The notes beneath the pieces were generated by a model. It was given only the letters and a program-made list of their open reading frames with translations, did not search any database and was not told the DNA's origin. A DNA stretch of 64,000 nucleotides from Taudactylus pleione (taxonomy: Eukaryota > Chordata > Amphibia > Anura > Myobatrachidae), in contig JAUIMM010000646.1 in assembly GCA_031769625.1 (NCBI GenBank), positions 186,501 to 250,500 on the forward strand, in the 5' to 3' direction. Below, piece by piece: positions 24,946-35,150 of this stretch (its first letter is position 1; every line of letters starts with the position of its first letter). The position numbers and the translations under genes are program-made.

Positions 24946-26453
24946 TGCCTGATTCACTACGGATAGTAATATTGCATATGCATGCAGTTCAACTGCGATA
25001 GTACGCTAATCCACTGCGACAGTACGCTAATCCACTGCGACTGTACGCTAATCCACTGCGATTGTACGCTAATCCACTGCGACAGTACGCTAATCCACTG
25101 CGATAGTATGCTAATCCACTGCGACAGTACGCTAATCCACTGCGATAGTACGCTAATCCACTGCGTTTGTACGCTAATCCACTGCGACTGTACGCTAATC
25201 CACTGCGACACTACGCTAATCCACTGCGACAGTACGCTAATCCACTGTGACAGTACGCTAATCCACTGCGATTGTACGCTAATCCACTGCGACAGTACGC
25301 TAATCCACTGCGATAGTATGCTAATCCACTGCGACAGTACGCTAATCCACTGCGATAGTACGCTAATCCACTGCGTTTGTACGCTAATCCACTGCGACTG
25401 TACGCTAATCCACTGCGACACTACGCTAATCCACTGCGACAGTACGCTAATCCACTGCGACAGTACGCTAATCCACTGCGATTGTACGCTAATCCACTGC
25501 GACAGTACGCTAATCCACTGCGACTGTACGCTAATCCACTGCGACTGTACGCTAATCCACTGCGATAGTACGCTAATCCACTGCGACAGTACGCTAATCC
25601 ACTGCGATAGTACGCTAATCCACTGCGACTGTACGCTAATCCACTGCGACTGTACGCTAATCCACTGCGATAGTACGCTAATCCACTGCGACAGTACGCT
25701 AATCCACTGCGATAGTACGCTAATCCACTGCGACAGTACGCTAATCCACTGCGATTGTACGCTAATCCACTGCGACAGTACGCTAATCCACTGCGATTGT
25801 ACGCTAATCCACTGCGACTGTACGCTAATCCACTGCGACAGTACACTAATCCACTGCGACTGTACGCTAATCCACTGCGATAGTACGCTAATCCACTGCG
25901 ACAGTACGCTAATCCACTGCGATTGTACGCTAATCCACTGCGACAGTACGCTAATCCACTGCGATTGTACGCTAATCCACTGCGACTGTATGCTAATCCA
26001 CTGCAATCGCAATGCAAACTCTGCACTACATTAGGACGCCAGCTGTACCATATGCACATCCGTAATACTTAGCAAAATAGCAAAACCATCGGTACAAGCG
26101 AGTGCCATTGGACCCATACGCACACTTGCACAAGTCCTGACCTTACTTGGAAATTGCTAGCAGCTGCGCACGCTATGATACCTCTGATACGTATGGCATC
26201 GCAGCGGATAATTCGTGCACGCCCCTGAAACGGCACTGGCGCGCCTATGTTCAGCCACCCCCCCCCAGTCACCACAAACGAACGGCACTTCCTGCCAATC
26301 ACTCTGCGATAGGTCTACATAGCTGCTGCGATCGCAGTCCTGATCGCAGCGGCCGGTTCGTGCACGCGCACTGTGATGTATACGCATGTGCAGAACGCAA
26401 CAATCGGCCGATTGCGTGCGTATTAGCAACTGCGACCCAAGCTGAATGAGGCC
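24946..26453. mobile_element. Candidate TIR element carrying a 21-bp array
   Basis: The left end gcctgattcac and right end gctgaatgaggccc are in inverted orientation and match the termini of the 19-kb element. The interior at 26170-26300 (tatgat, cacgcccctgaaacggcac, cagtcaccacaaacg) is colinear with 37390-37510 and 19290-19440, so this is the same family. About two thirds of the element is replaced by the 21-bp array. The pairing of the two ends is an inference, and no clear target duplication is seen. Confidence 0.45.
24991..26006. repeat. 21-bp minisatellite, about 48 copies
   Basis: The unit is ctaatccactgcgacagtac plus g, with the central triplet varying (gacagt, gatagt, gactgt, gattgt). 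A rare gcgtttgt unit occurs at about 25163 and again exactly 210 bp (10 units) later, in the same variant context, revealing a 10-mer higher-order repeat. Twenty-one bp equals seven codons and the unit lacks stops in several frames, which explains the roughly 350-codon frames on both strands. The words gctaat and gcgac also occur in the right subterminal part of the enclosing element (26430-26440), a possible origin. Confidence 0.96.
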
Positions 26454-26529
26454 CAGTGATACAATGTATCCATGGATTGGCATCACGCTAAAGGGGCCCC
26501 ATACACCTACCACCCTGATTCTCTGTTCT

Positions 26530-26678
26530 GCCAATCAGCGACCAGCCATCCAATCTGCCAATCAGCGACCAGCCATCCAATCTGCCAATCAGCGACCAGC
26601 CATCCAATCTGCCAATCAGCAGCCATCCAATCTGCCAATCAGCGACCAGCCATCCAATCTGCCAATCAGCAGCCATCG
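26530..26678. repeat. 27-bp minisatellite, 5-6 copies
   Basis: The unit is gccaatcagcgaccagccat followed by ccaatct; two copies lack gaccagc or similar. Each unit contains two CCAAT words, so this short array has a dense cluster of CCAAT boxes, probably by chance of composition. Confidence 0.9.
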
Positions 26679-27646
26679 ATGATCGGCGATCCGTCAGCGG
26701 ATCAGGGAAATTCAGCATATGGAAGATCCCAGACTGACCGATTCCCATCATTTCCGGGTCCGGATCAGAGATTGAAGAGTTGTCCATGTGCTGAATGTCC
26801 CCAATTCCCCGTCTCCGTGCTGTCGGCAGTGCGGGGAATTGCCGGCTAGATGCACCTGCTGTACTGTGCGGGATCTGTAACGCGTGCGCTGCGTGTGCTC
26901 CTGGTAACGGTAGCCAATAAGCATCTGCAGGACATGTTTTCCAGACGCCGGCGTCTGCTTTGTGCCCTGTGACCACCCGATAACCGCAAATGCTTCTCCG
27001 TTCCCTGGCTGACCTGAGTATGACCCCAGGGAATCCAAACCCGCATTCTGCGCCTGATGCAAACAGCGATGTACTAAGCGCCGATGTTTATGCACTTTAT
27101 TGATTATCGTAATCTGCGCATGTTTTATACCAATGTCGCTCGCGGTGAAGAATTATTTGCAAAGTGATTGACAGGCGGCAACGGAGAGGTGGTGACTCAA
27201 GGTCAGACATGTTGCGCCCATTTTCGTGGCGTGTCTTTGCTTGTGACTGCGATCCGGTACTGAGTTACAATGTAGTCGATTGGATTTGCAAGATCGCTGG
27301 TGGACTTCTCAATGCAAATACAAATGCAGCTGCGGTGGCTTTAGCGCACATTTATTTATTAACGGTTTCTTATATAGCGCAGCATATTTGTGAATGAGGC
27401 CCTATGATCACTATGGAAGCAATAAGTGAGCGGTCAGTGGGGAATTAGCCATCACTATAAGTGCTGCGGCCAAACGCTGACCGCACGCTGGCCGCGCACT
27501 GACCGCACGCACACCCAGGGCTTACTTGTCCACGGTACATTGGGGGCAATGGGGCATTGGGGGAACATAATGTGTGCAGAGCGCTGAGCTTACACAGAGA
27601 TCTGGCTGATTTCAGACGGGGGCGCTGCATCCTTATAGAGGACTAT
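26679..27646. other. Spacer with a lone TIR end
   Basis: About 970 bp without tandem repeats. Short frames on both strands (60-160 codons) have no recognisable domains; the longest, on the minus strand at 26488-26976, runs into the 27-bp array. A right-end word gaatgaggccc lies at 27392-27402, apparently an orphan terminus of the GGCCTGATTCAGAG family. A cgctgaccgcacgctggccg stretch near 27475-27510 is a short imperfect direct repeat. Confidence 0.5.
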
Positions 27647-27791
27647 GGGGTCTATGTACTAAGCCGTGGAGAGAGATAAAGCACCAACCAATCAGCTCCT
27701 AAATGTCATCTTTCAAACACAGCCTGTAACATGACAGTTAGGAGCTGATTGACTGGTACTTTATATCTCCAAGGCTTAGTACATAGCTCCC
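27647..27791. mobile_element. Short MITE (TCTATGTACTAAGCC type), 145 bp
   Basis: Inverted ends ggggtctatgtactaagcc and ggcttagtacatagctccc, flanked on both sides by TAT (27644-27646 and 27792-27794), a probable target-site duplication. The interior has a second inverted pair, aatcagctcctaa near 27690 and ttaggagctgatt near 27738, so almost the whole element is a hairpin. It is too short to code for anything. Similar elements are, to my recollection, common in frogs. Confidence 0.85.
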
Positions 27792-28333
27792 TATGAATGC
27801 AGGGGGAGTTGCATTGTGCACGGATTGTGTATGACTCTTAATCAGCCCAGGGGATTTCTATAATGCCCCCTCCTAATAGCAGCCACAGCAATATGGTAGT
27901 GGAGTCTGATCATGTGACATTGGGGGCTTGTCTATAGCTTCTGAATCCCTGAACCACAGAAGCCCCCCCACACACACAAAAAAAAAATACCCCCAGTGGA
28001 AGCAAATAGCTCCAACATCACAGCACAAATCAGGGCTACAATCTCTCTGTACGAGCCAGTCACAGTCTATTGTAGCTGCTGGATGGACGGACAGGCGGGT
28101 GGAGGAGGAGGAGGAGGAGGAGGAGGAGGGCGGCTGTACAGCGACACCAGCAGCAATAAACCCATTTTATTCAATCATTTATGAATATTTTAAAACCTGC
28201 CAGTCCGTCTAGTGTCTGCTGCTCCATTCTCCTTTTATCTTGTCGGTATTCAGAGACCAGACCAGGACATGAATGATTAATTACTTCTCTTATGCCAGGC
28301 ACTAATGGTGCGTAACTCCCTCACTGCCAGAGC
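27792..28333. other. Spacer with simple-sequence tracts
   Basis: Contains an A9 tract near 27978-27987 and a (GGA)n trinucleotide tract at 28101-28130. No gene is supported; short frames here are driven by the GGA tract. Confidence 0.5.
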
Positions 28334-30035
28334 GTCTCTCTGCAGGTAATGTGCCCCCCCACGGGTAATGCCCCTTCTGCTCTCTCTGCAGGTAACGTGC
28401 CCCCCCATGGGTACTGCCCCTTCTGCTCTCTCTGCAGGTAATGTGCCCCCCCACGGGTACTGCCCCTTCTGCTCTCTCTGCAGGTAATGTGCCCCCCCAC
28501 GGGTAATGCCCCTTCTGCTCTCTCTGCAGGTAACGTGCCCCCCCATGGGTACTGCCCCTTCTGCTCTCTCTGCAGGTAATGTGCCCCCCCACGGGTACTG
28601 CCCCTTCTGCTCTCTCTGCAGGTAACGTGCCCCCCACGGGTAATGCCCCTTCTGCTCTCTCTGCATTACCCGTGCCCCCCACGGGTAATGCCCCTTCTGC
28701 TCTCTCTGCAGGTAATGTGCCCCCCAAGGGTAATGCCCTTTCTGCTCTCTCTGCAGGTAATGTGCCCCCCCATGGGTAATGTACCTTCTGCTCTCTCTGC
28801 AGGTAACGTGCCCCCCAAGGGTAATGCCCTTTCTGCTCTCTCTGCATTACCCGTGCCCCCCACGGGTAATGCCCCTTCTGCTCTCTCTGCAGGTAATGTG
28901 CCCCCCACGGGTAATGCCCCTTCTGCTCTCTCTGCAGGTAACGTGCCCCCCACGGGTAATGCCCCTTCTGCTCTCTCTGCAGGTAACGTGCCCCCCACGG
29001 GTAATGCCCTTTCTGCTCTCTCTGCAGGTAACGTGCCCCCCACGGCTAATGCCCCTTCTGCTCTCTGCAGGTAATGTGCCCCCCACGGCTAATGCCCCTT
29101 TTGCTCTCTCTGCAGGTAACGTGCCCCCCACGGCTAATGCCCCTTCTGCTCTCTCTGCAGGTAACGTGCCCCCCCACGGCTAATGCCCCTTTTGCTCTCT
29201 CTGCAGGTAACGTGCCCCCCACGTCTAATGCCCCTTCTGCTCTCTCTGCAGGTAATGTGCCCCCCACGGGTAATGCCCCTTCTGCTCTCTCTGCAGGTAA
29301 CGTGCCCCCCCACGGGTAATGTCCCATCTGCTCTCTCTGCAGGTAACGTGCCCCCCACGGCTAATGCCCCTTCTGCTCTCTCTGCAGGTAACGTGCCCCC
29401 CACGGCTAATGCCCCTTTTGCTCTCTCTGCAGGTAACGTGCCCCCCACGGGTACTGTCCCTTCTGCTCTCTCTGCAGGTAACGTGCCCACCCACGGGTAA
29501 TGTCCCTTCTGCTCTCTCTGCAGGTAACGTGCCCACCCACGGGTAATGCCCTTCTGCTCTCTCTGCAGGTAACGTGCCCCCCACGGGTAATGCCCCTTTT
29601 GCTCTCTCTGCAGGTAACGTGCCCCCACGGGTAATGCCCCTTTTGCTCTCTCTGCAGGTAACGTGCCCCCCACGGGTAATGTCCCTTCTGCTCTCTCTGC
29701 AGGTAATGTGCCCCCCACGGGTAATGTCCCTTCTGCTCTCTCTGCAGGTAACGTGCCCCCCACGGGTAATGTCCCTTCTGCTCTCTGCAGGTACCGTGCC
29801 CCCCAAGGGTAATGTCCCTTCTGCTCTCTCTGCGGGTAATGTGCCCCCCATGGGTAATGTCCCTTCTGCTCTCTCTGCAGGTAACGTGCCCCCAACGGGT
29901 AATGCCCCTTCTGCTCTCTCTGCAGGTAACGTGCCCCCAACGGGTAATGCCCCTTCTGCTCTCTCTGCAGGTAATGTGCCCCCCACGGGTAATGCCCCTT
30001 CTGCTCTCTCTGCAGGTAACGTGCCCCCCCATAGG
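28334..30035 (+). repeat. 45-bp minisatellite resembling abutted splice sites, about 38 copies
   Basis: The unit reads gtaacgtgccccccacgggt, aatgccccttctgctctctc, tgcag. On the plus strand each unit ends in a long pyrimidine tract followed by cag and the next begins gtaa(c/t)g, so each junction resembles a 3' splice site directly abutting a 5' splice site. Units vary by C-run length (45 or 46 bp) and at acg/atg, ggg/ggc and ccc/tcc. Two units have tgcattacccgtg in place of tgcaggtaacgtg (28663 and 28844). Because 45 is a multiple of three, long frames appear on both strands. Confidence 0.96.
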
Positions 30036-30778
30036 TAATGCCTCCACTCACTCACTTCCACCAGGTACCTTTTATCCATGTACTGTGCCCCCCTCTCCCT
30101 CCCCAGGAGTGACACGCGGTTAGTAGCTGGTAATGTCACTGACTGATTGCGCCCGGCACTGTGGCGGTGACACACGGTGGAGCGGAGGGAATGACAGGGA
30201 GATAAAAGACCTATTGCCAGACAGCTAATTATTCTGCCACAGGCTCTAGAACTGCGCTGGGCACAGCTACATGTGACCTGTGAACGGGAAACCTCACGGA
30301 GAGACAGGGCTTCTGGGAAATGTCCTTCACTACGCAGCCCCTTCAGTCACTGCTTCACCTGCTGCAGAGGTCACTTACCAAGCCCAGTCAATGCCCTCAG
30401 ATGGGCGGCTGACCGTGTATGTGCCCATCAGCACTCAGGCCGGTCACCCCGATCTATCAGAAGTGGCCGGGGGATGGGGGGGATCCCTGCTTGTGGGGTC
30501 TGTAATGCTGAACAAGGTGACAGCGTCCAGGAGGTCTCTCTCCATGTCACAGCCGGGAACATGAGCGCAATTCCCGGAGACAGATGAATGGACTCAGGCG
30601 ATCATTAATAAACCAGCTCGGCCGTCACAGATTACGTGTCCTACATGCTGCCATTTTATCCCATAGAAATAAGAGCGGAGAAGGAAAGTCGGTGGCATAA
30701 GAGGAGGTCAGAGGTTACTGGAGGCGAGAACGTTGAAAAGTGTCAGTGATCCCCCTCAGTGCACCTGATGTCCCAGGA
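30036..30778. other. Unique spacer, no gene recognised
   Basis: Moderately GC-rich sequence without tandem repeats. Two overlapping plus-strand frames of about 100 codons (30273-30587) have no recognisable domain and no supporting context. Nothing else identified. Confidence 0.5.
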
Positions 30779-30888
30779 ACGTGTTACCTGGCTATAGGGG
30801 ACGTGTTACCCGGCTATAGGGGACGTGTTACCTGGCTATAGGGGACGTGCTACCCGGCTATAGGGGACGTGTTACCTGGCTATAGGGG
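30779..30888. repeat. 22-bp minisatellite, exactly 5 copies
   Basis: Five contiguous 22-bp units acgtgttacctggctatagg plus gg, beginning at 30779, 30801, 30823, 30845 and 30867, differing only by acctgg/acccgg and one gtg-t/gtg-c change. This is a small, apparently young array. Confidence 0.95.
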
Positions 30889-30994
30889 GGGAGCGGCCAC
30901 CACCAGGGACAGTCTGCTCTGCGTGTGTCACTGACTAGGACATTGTATAGTAAGGGAAACGCCCTGTGCAGGCATCACATCAGAGGTGACCGTT

Positions 30995-33057
30995 CTACCT
31001 CTGTACCTCCTACCGCTGTACCTCCTACTGCTGTATCGCCTACCACTGTACCTCCTACCGCTATACCTCCTACCTCTGTACCTCCTACCACTGTACTTCC
31101 TACATATATACCTCCTACCGCTGTACCTCCTACCGCTATACCTCCTACCTCTGTACCTCCTACCACTGTACCTCCTACCACTGTACCTCCTACCACTGTA
31201 CCTCCTACCGCTGTACCTCCTACCACTATACCTCCTACCTCTGTACCTCCTACCACTGTACTTCCTACATATATACATCCTACCTCTGTACCTCCTACCG
31301 CTATACTTCCTACTGTAGTTCCTACATATATACCTCCTACCGCTGTACCTCCTACCGCTATACCTCCTACATCTATACCTCCTACCGCTATACCTCCTAC
31401 CTATGTATCTCCTACCACTAAACCTCCTACCTCTGTACCTCCTACCACTGTACTTCCTACATATATACCTCCTACCTCTGTACCTCCTACCGCTGTACTT
31501 CCTACCTCTGTACCTCCTACCACTGTACCTCCTACCACTATACCTCCTATCTCTGTACCTCCTACCGCTGTACCTCCTACATCTATACCTCCTACCGCTG
31601 TACCTCCTACAGCTATACCTCCTACCTCTGTACCTCCTACCACTGTACCTCCTACCACTATACCTCCGACCTCTGTACCTCCTACCACTGTACTTCCTAC
31701 ATATATACATCCTACCTCTGTACCTCCTACCGCTATACCTCCTACCTCTGTACCTCCTACCACTGTACCTCCTACCGCTGTACCTCCTGCCACTATACCT
31801 CCGACCTCTGTACCTCCTACCACTGTACTTTCTACATATATACCTCCTACCTCTGTACCTCCTACCGCTGTACCTCCTACCTCTGTACCTCCTACCACTG
31901 TACTTCCTACATATATACCTCCTACCGCTGTACCTCCTACCGCTATACCTCCTACCTCTGTATCTCCTACCACTGTACCTCCTACCGCTGTACCTCCTAC
32001 CACTATACCTCCTACCACTGTACTTCCTACATATATACAACCTACCTCTGTACCTCCTACCGCTATACCTCCTACATATACCTCCTACCGCTGTACCTCC
32101 TACCGCTATACCTCCTACCACTGTACCTCCTACCGCTGTACCTCCTACCGCTGTACCTCCTACCACTGTACCTCCTACCACTGTACCTCCTACCACTATA
32201 CCTCCTACCTCTGTACCTCCTACCACTGTACTTCCTACATATATACCTCCTACCGCTGTACCTCCTTCCGCTGTACCTCCTTCCGCTGTACCTAATACCA
32301 CTATACCTCCAACCACTGTACCTCCTACATCTGTATCTCCTACCGCTGTATCTCCTACCACTGTACCCCGTACCGATTTACCTCCTACCGCTATACCCCG
32401 TACCGATTGACCTCCTACCGCTGTACATCCTACCTCTGTACCCCGTACCAATTTACCTCCTACCTCTGTACCCCGTACCGATTTACCTCCTACCGCTATA
32501 CCCCATACCGCTGTGCCTCTTACCACTGTACCCCGTACCGATTTACCTCCTACCGCTATACCCCGTACCGATTCACCTCCTACCTCTGTACATCCTACCG
32601 CTGTATCTCCTACCTCTGTACCCCGTACCGATTTACCTCCTACCGCTATACCCCGTACCAATTTACCTCCTACCGCTGTGCCTCTTAACCACTGTACCCC
32701 GTACCGATTTACCTCCTACCGCTATACCCCGTACCGATTTACCTCCTACCGCTATACCCCGTACCGATTTACCTCCTACCGCTGTGCCTCTTACCACTGT
32801 ACCCCGTACCGATTTACCTCCTACCGCTATACCCCGTACTGATTTACCTCCTACCGCTATACCCCGTACCGATTTACCTCCTACCGCTATATCCCGTACC
32901 GATTTACCTCCTACCGCTGTGCCTCTTACCACTGTACCCCGTACAGATTTACCTCCTACCTCTGTACCCGTACCGATTTACCTCCTACTGCTGTATCTCC
33001 TACCACTGTACCCCGTACTGATTTACCTCCTACCACTTTACCCCGTACTGGTTTACA
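30995..33057. repeat. 15-bp array passing into a 30-bp dimeric array
   Basis: The first part, to about 32350, is built of the 15-mer cctcctaccactgta with ac/gc, gta/ata and ctctgta variants; rarer cttcctacatatata units punctuate it every 8-12 units. From about 32350 to 33057 the repeat becomes a 30-bp dimer with ccccgtaccgattta alternating with cctcctaccgctata. The plus-strand unit has no stop in any frame, so it reads as Pro-Thr-rich five-residue repeats (for example VPPTT) for over 450 codons. This resembles a mucin tandem repeat but has no flanking exon structure, splice sites or signal peptide that I can support. Confidence 0.95.
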
Positions 33058-33599
33058 TGGTGCGGCTTTATTGCCACCCGTCATTACGGAATACTACTGT
33101 ACTATAACACTGGTAAGTTCTGCCGCGTTTATAGCTCACACTCACCATGAGAGCGACGGGCATCAGCCTGATTCACAGTTCTACATAAAGTAGATGATTT
33201 ACGTGCAGCTCCGATGGTGGCCGATAGGACCATGCGCAGGATCTGTACTGCGCTTGTACCAATCAGTGTCCCCGAGATCGCGGAGTTTGGGAGGCAGAGC
33301 GGGAGCAGACTTGCCGACATTCTGGCAGCCCCATTCAGGGAGGGGGTAGCCAGGTGGGTCAAGCAAGGAGGCGTGGTGCTGCATAGAGGGGGCGTGGTCT
33401 GGCATATTACCACCAATTGGGGCGGAGCCATGGGATCGCATCGTTTTGGCCCCTCCCCCGCTACACAATGCAGAGATTATAGACATTGTGCAGCAGAGGG
33501 CGGTGTCACGGTGACGCGATTCAGCGCAAATCGCGTCATCGCACCCCTCTTCCCGCTACGGGGGTTTTTGTGGACATTGCGGGAGGGCGGCTGATGGCA
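33058..33599. other. Spacer with TIR-like word
   Basis: No tandem repeat and no gene. It contains gcctgattcac at 33166, matching the left end of the GGCCTGATTCAGAG family, and frames of about 100-125 codons on both strands without recognisable domains. Confidence 0.45.
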
Positions 33600-33688
33600 G
33601 GGAGGCTTGCCTACTTTTCTACTGGCCCGGGAGCAGCACCCCATTTTCGAGAAGCTCCCTGCTGAATTGGGAGAGTAGGTGAGTATGA
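33600..33688. mobile_element. Possible minimal copy of the CATACTTGCCTAC hAT-like MITE
   Basis: The left end gcttgcctacttttc and right end gggagagtaggtgagtatg match the terminal motif catacttgcctactctccc in inverted orientation, with a short internal hairpin (gagaagctccctg). Only about 89 bp long. The 8-bp flanks do not clearly match, so the call is tentative. Confidence 0.4.
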
Positions 33689-33689
33689 G

Positions 33690-34530
33690 CGGGGGGCGTT
33701 CCTGGGCAGCGTTCCCGGAAATGGGTGGTGTTTTCCGGGAGGGATGAGGCCAGGGTCTGCAGCAGTGGAGGCAGATTTCCTGGCCTCATAAGCTGCCATG
33801 ACCCGGTCAGGCTGCGGTAAGCTTCAGCTACCGCAGCCTGGCCACAGGGATGATTGTTACGATGGTGATGCCAGGCTGCGCCACTGTCACATACAGCCAG
33901 GAGGTTCGATGGTGATGCCAGACTGCGCCCCTGTCACATACAGCGAGGAGGTTCGATGGTGATGCCAGGCTGTGTCCCCTGTCACATACAGCGAGGAGGC
34001 CCAATGGTGATGCCAGGCTGTGCCCCCTGTCACATACAGCGAGGTCAGATGGTGATGCCAGGCTTTGCCCATCACATACAGCGAGGAGGTTCGATGGTGA
34101 TGCCAGGCTGCGCCCCTGTCACATACAGTGGAGGTCCGATGGTGATGCCAGGCTGTGCCCCCTGTCACATACAGCGAGGAGGCCCAATGGTGATGCCAGG
34201 TTGTGCCCCCTGTCACATACAGCGAGGTCAGATGGTGATGCCAGGCTGTGCCCCTTGTCACACAGCGAGGAGGTCAGATGGGGATGCCAAGCTGTGCCCT
34301 CGGTCACATACAGCAAGGAGGCCTGATGGTGATGCCAGGCTGTGCCCCGTCACATACAGCGAGGAGGCCCGATGGTGATGCCAGGCTGTGCCCCCTGTCA
34401 CATACAGAGAGGAGGTCCAATGGTGATGCCAGGCTGTGCCCTGGGTCACACACAGCGAGGAGGCTAATGTTTCCTACAGACACTTCCCGCTGCTTTAGCC
34501 CTTTAGATGGAGGGAACTGCGCAGAGACTT
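33690..34530 (+). repeat. Dispersed repeat, copy A, with an internal array
   Basis: The left part, 33690-33860, aligns colinearly with 48307-48500 (shared gttccc-gaaatggg, cagg-tctgc, tcaggctgcgg and agcttcagctac). The right part, 34440-34530, aligns with 48550-48635 (gtcacacaca, gtttcctacagacac, ttagatgga). Between them this copy has a 47-bp tandem array where the other copy has about one unit-length of sequence. The family identity is unknown. Confidence 0.75.
33861..34463. repeat. 47-bp minisatellite (type A), about 13 copies
   Basis: The unit reads gatggtgatgccaggctgtg, ccccctgtcacatacagcga, ggaggcc. Shorter units lack 'ggagg' or 'cccc'. It lies inside dispersed repeat copy A. The counterpart in copy B (about 48505-48560) has a single similar stretch with cagcctgtt, ttggtcacag and gcaccaaggag. 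Confidence 0.95.
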
Positions 34531-35150
34531 GTGCGCGGTTCTGCGTGTCCGTCCTTCTCGGAGTCAGCCCAGAGTCCATAGAGACCTTTCCTAAACTACA
34601 GTATAATGTGACCATGTGATCAGCATCTGAGGGAGGAAAGATGGCGGGCACATGGTGGTAAGCCATAAATGACCGTGACTCGTCCTCTGACCGGTAAATG
34701 AGACAGAGATGTGACTGATGGCGCAGTAACCGCAGTGTATGAATTATTTAGGTCGCTATGTATAGTAAGTCTCATTACAGGATATCAGGAGAGTATTTAC
34801 CGTGATATGAGATCATCTGACAGAAGTGGTAACATAACCCATAAGGCTCTTATTGTGGGTACACACAGACCCTTCCAGAGCAGACAGGCGTAATACACTG
34901 AGCCAGTGACAGCCATCAGGACGGGATGATCGGATTTCTGCGAGATCTCCTGGAATAAAGCTTTCATGTGCCTCAGGCGTAGCAATAATTAATGATAATT
35001 GTGATCGCAGTAATATGATCAGATAGAAACCGCTGTAAAGTGTATCCCTCTCCTAATCACACGGCCAGCCGTTATATGGAGGAACCACTATTCAGCGTAT
35101 GACATTACTAGGAGCTAGTGAGGTCAATGAGACACGAGGTACAAAGAATA
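34531..35150. other. Unique spacer, no gene recognised
   Basis: AT-moderate sequence without tandem structure. Only short frames (60-75 codons) occur. No transposon ends recognised. Confidence 0.5.

Noticed and set aside
24957..26034. Two roughly 350-codon frames on opposite strands
   Set aside because: Both are generated by the stop-free 21-bp unit; simultaneous long frames on both strands mark a repeat artefact.
26488..26976. 162-codon minus-strand frame
   Set aside because: Its C-terminal part is the translated 27-bp array and the rest has no recognisable domain.
30925..32295. 456-codon Pro/Thr-rich (mucin-like) frame
   Set aside because: All three plus frames of the 15-bp unit are open, there is no signal peptide or neighbouring conserved exon, and unit changes show no synonymous bias on inspection.
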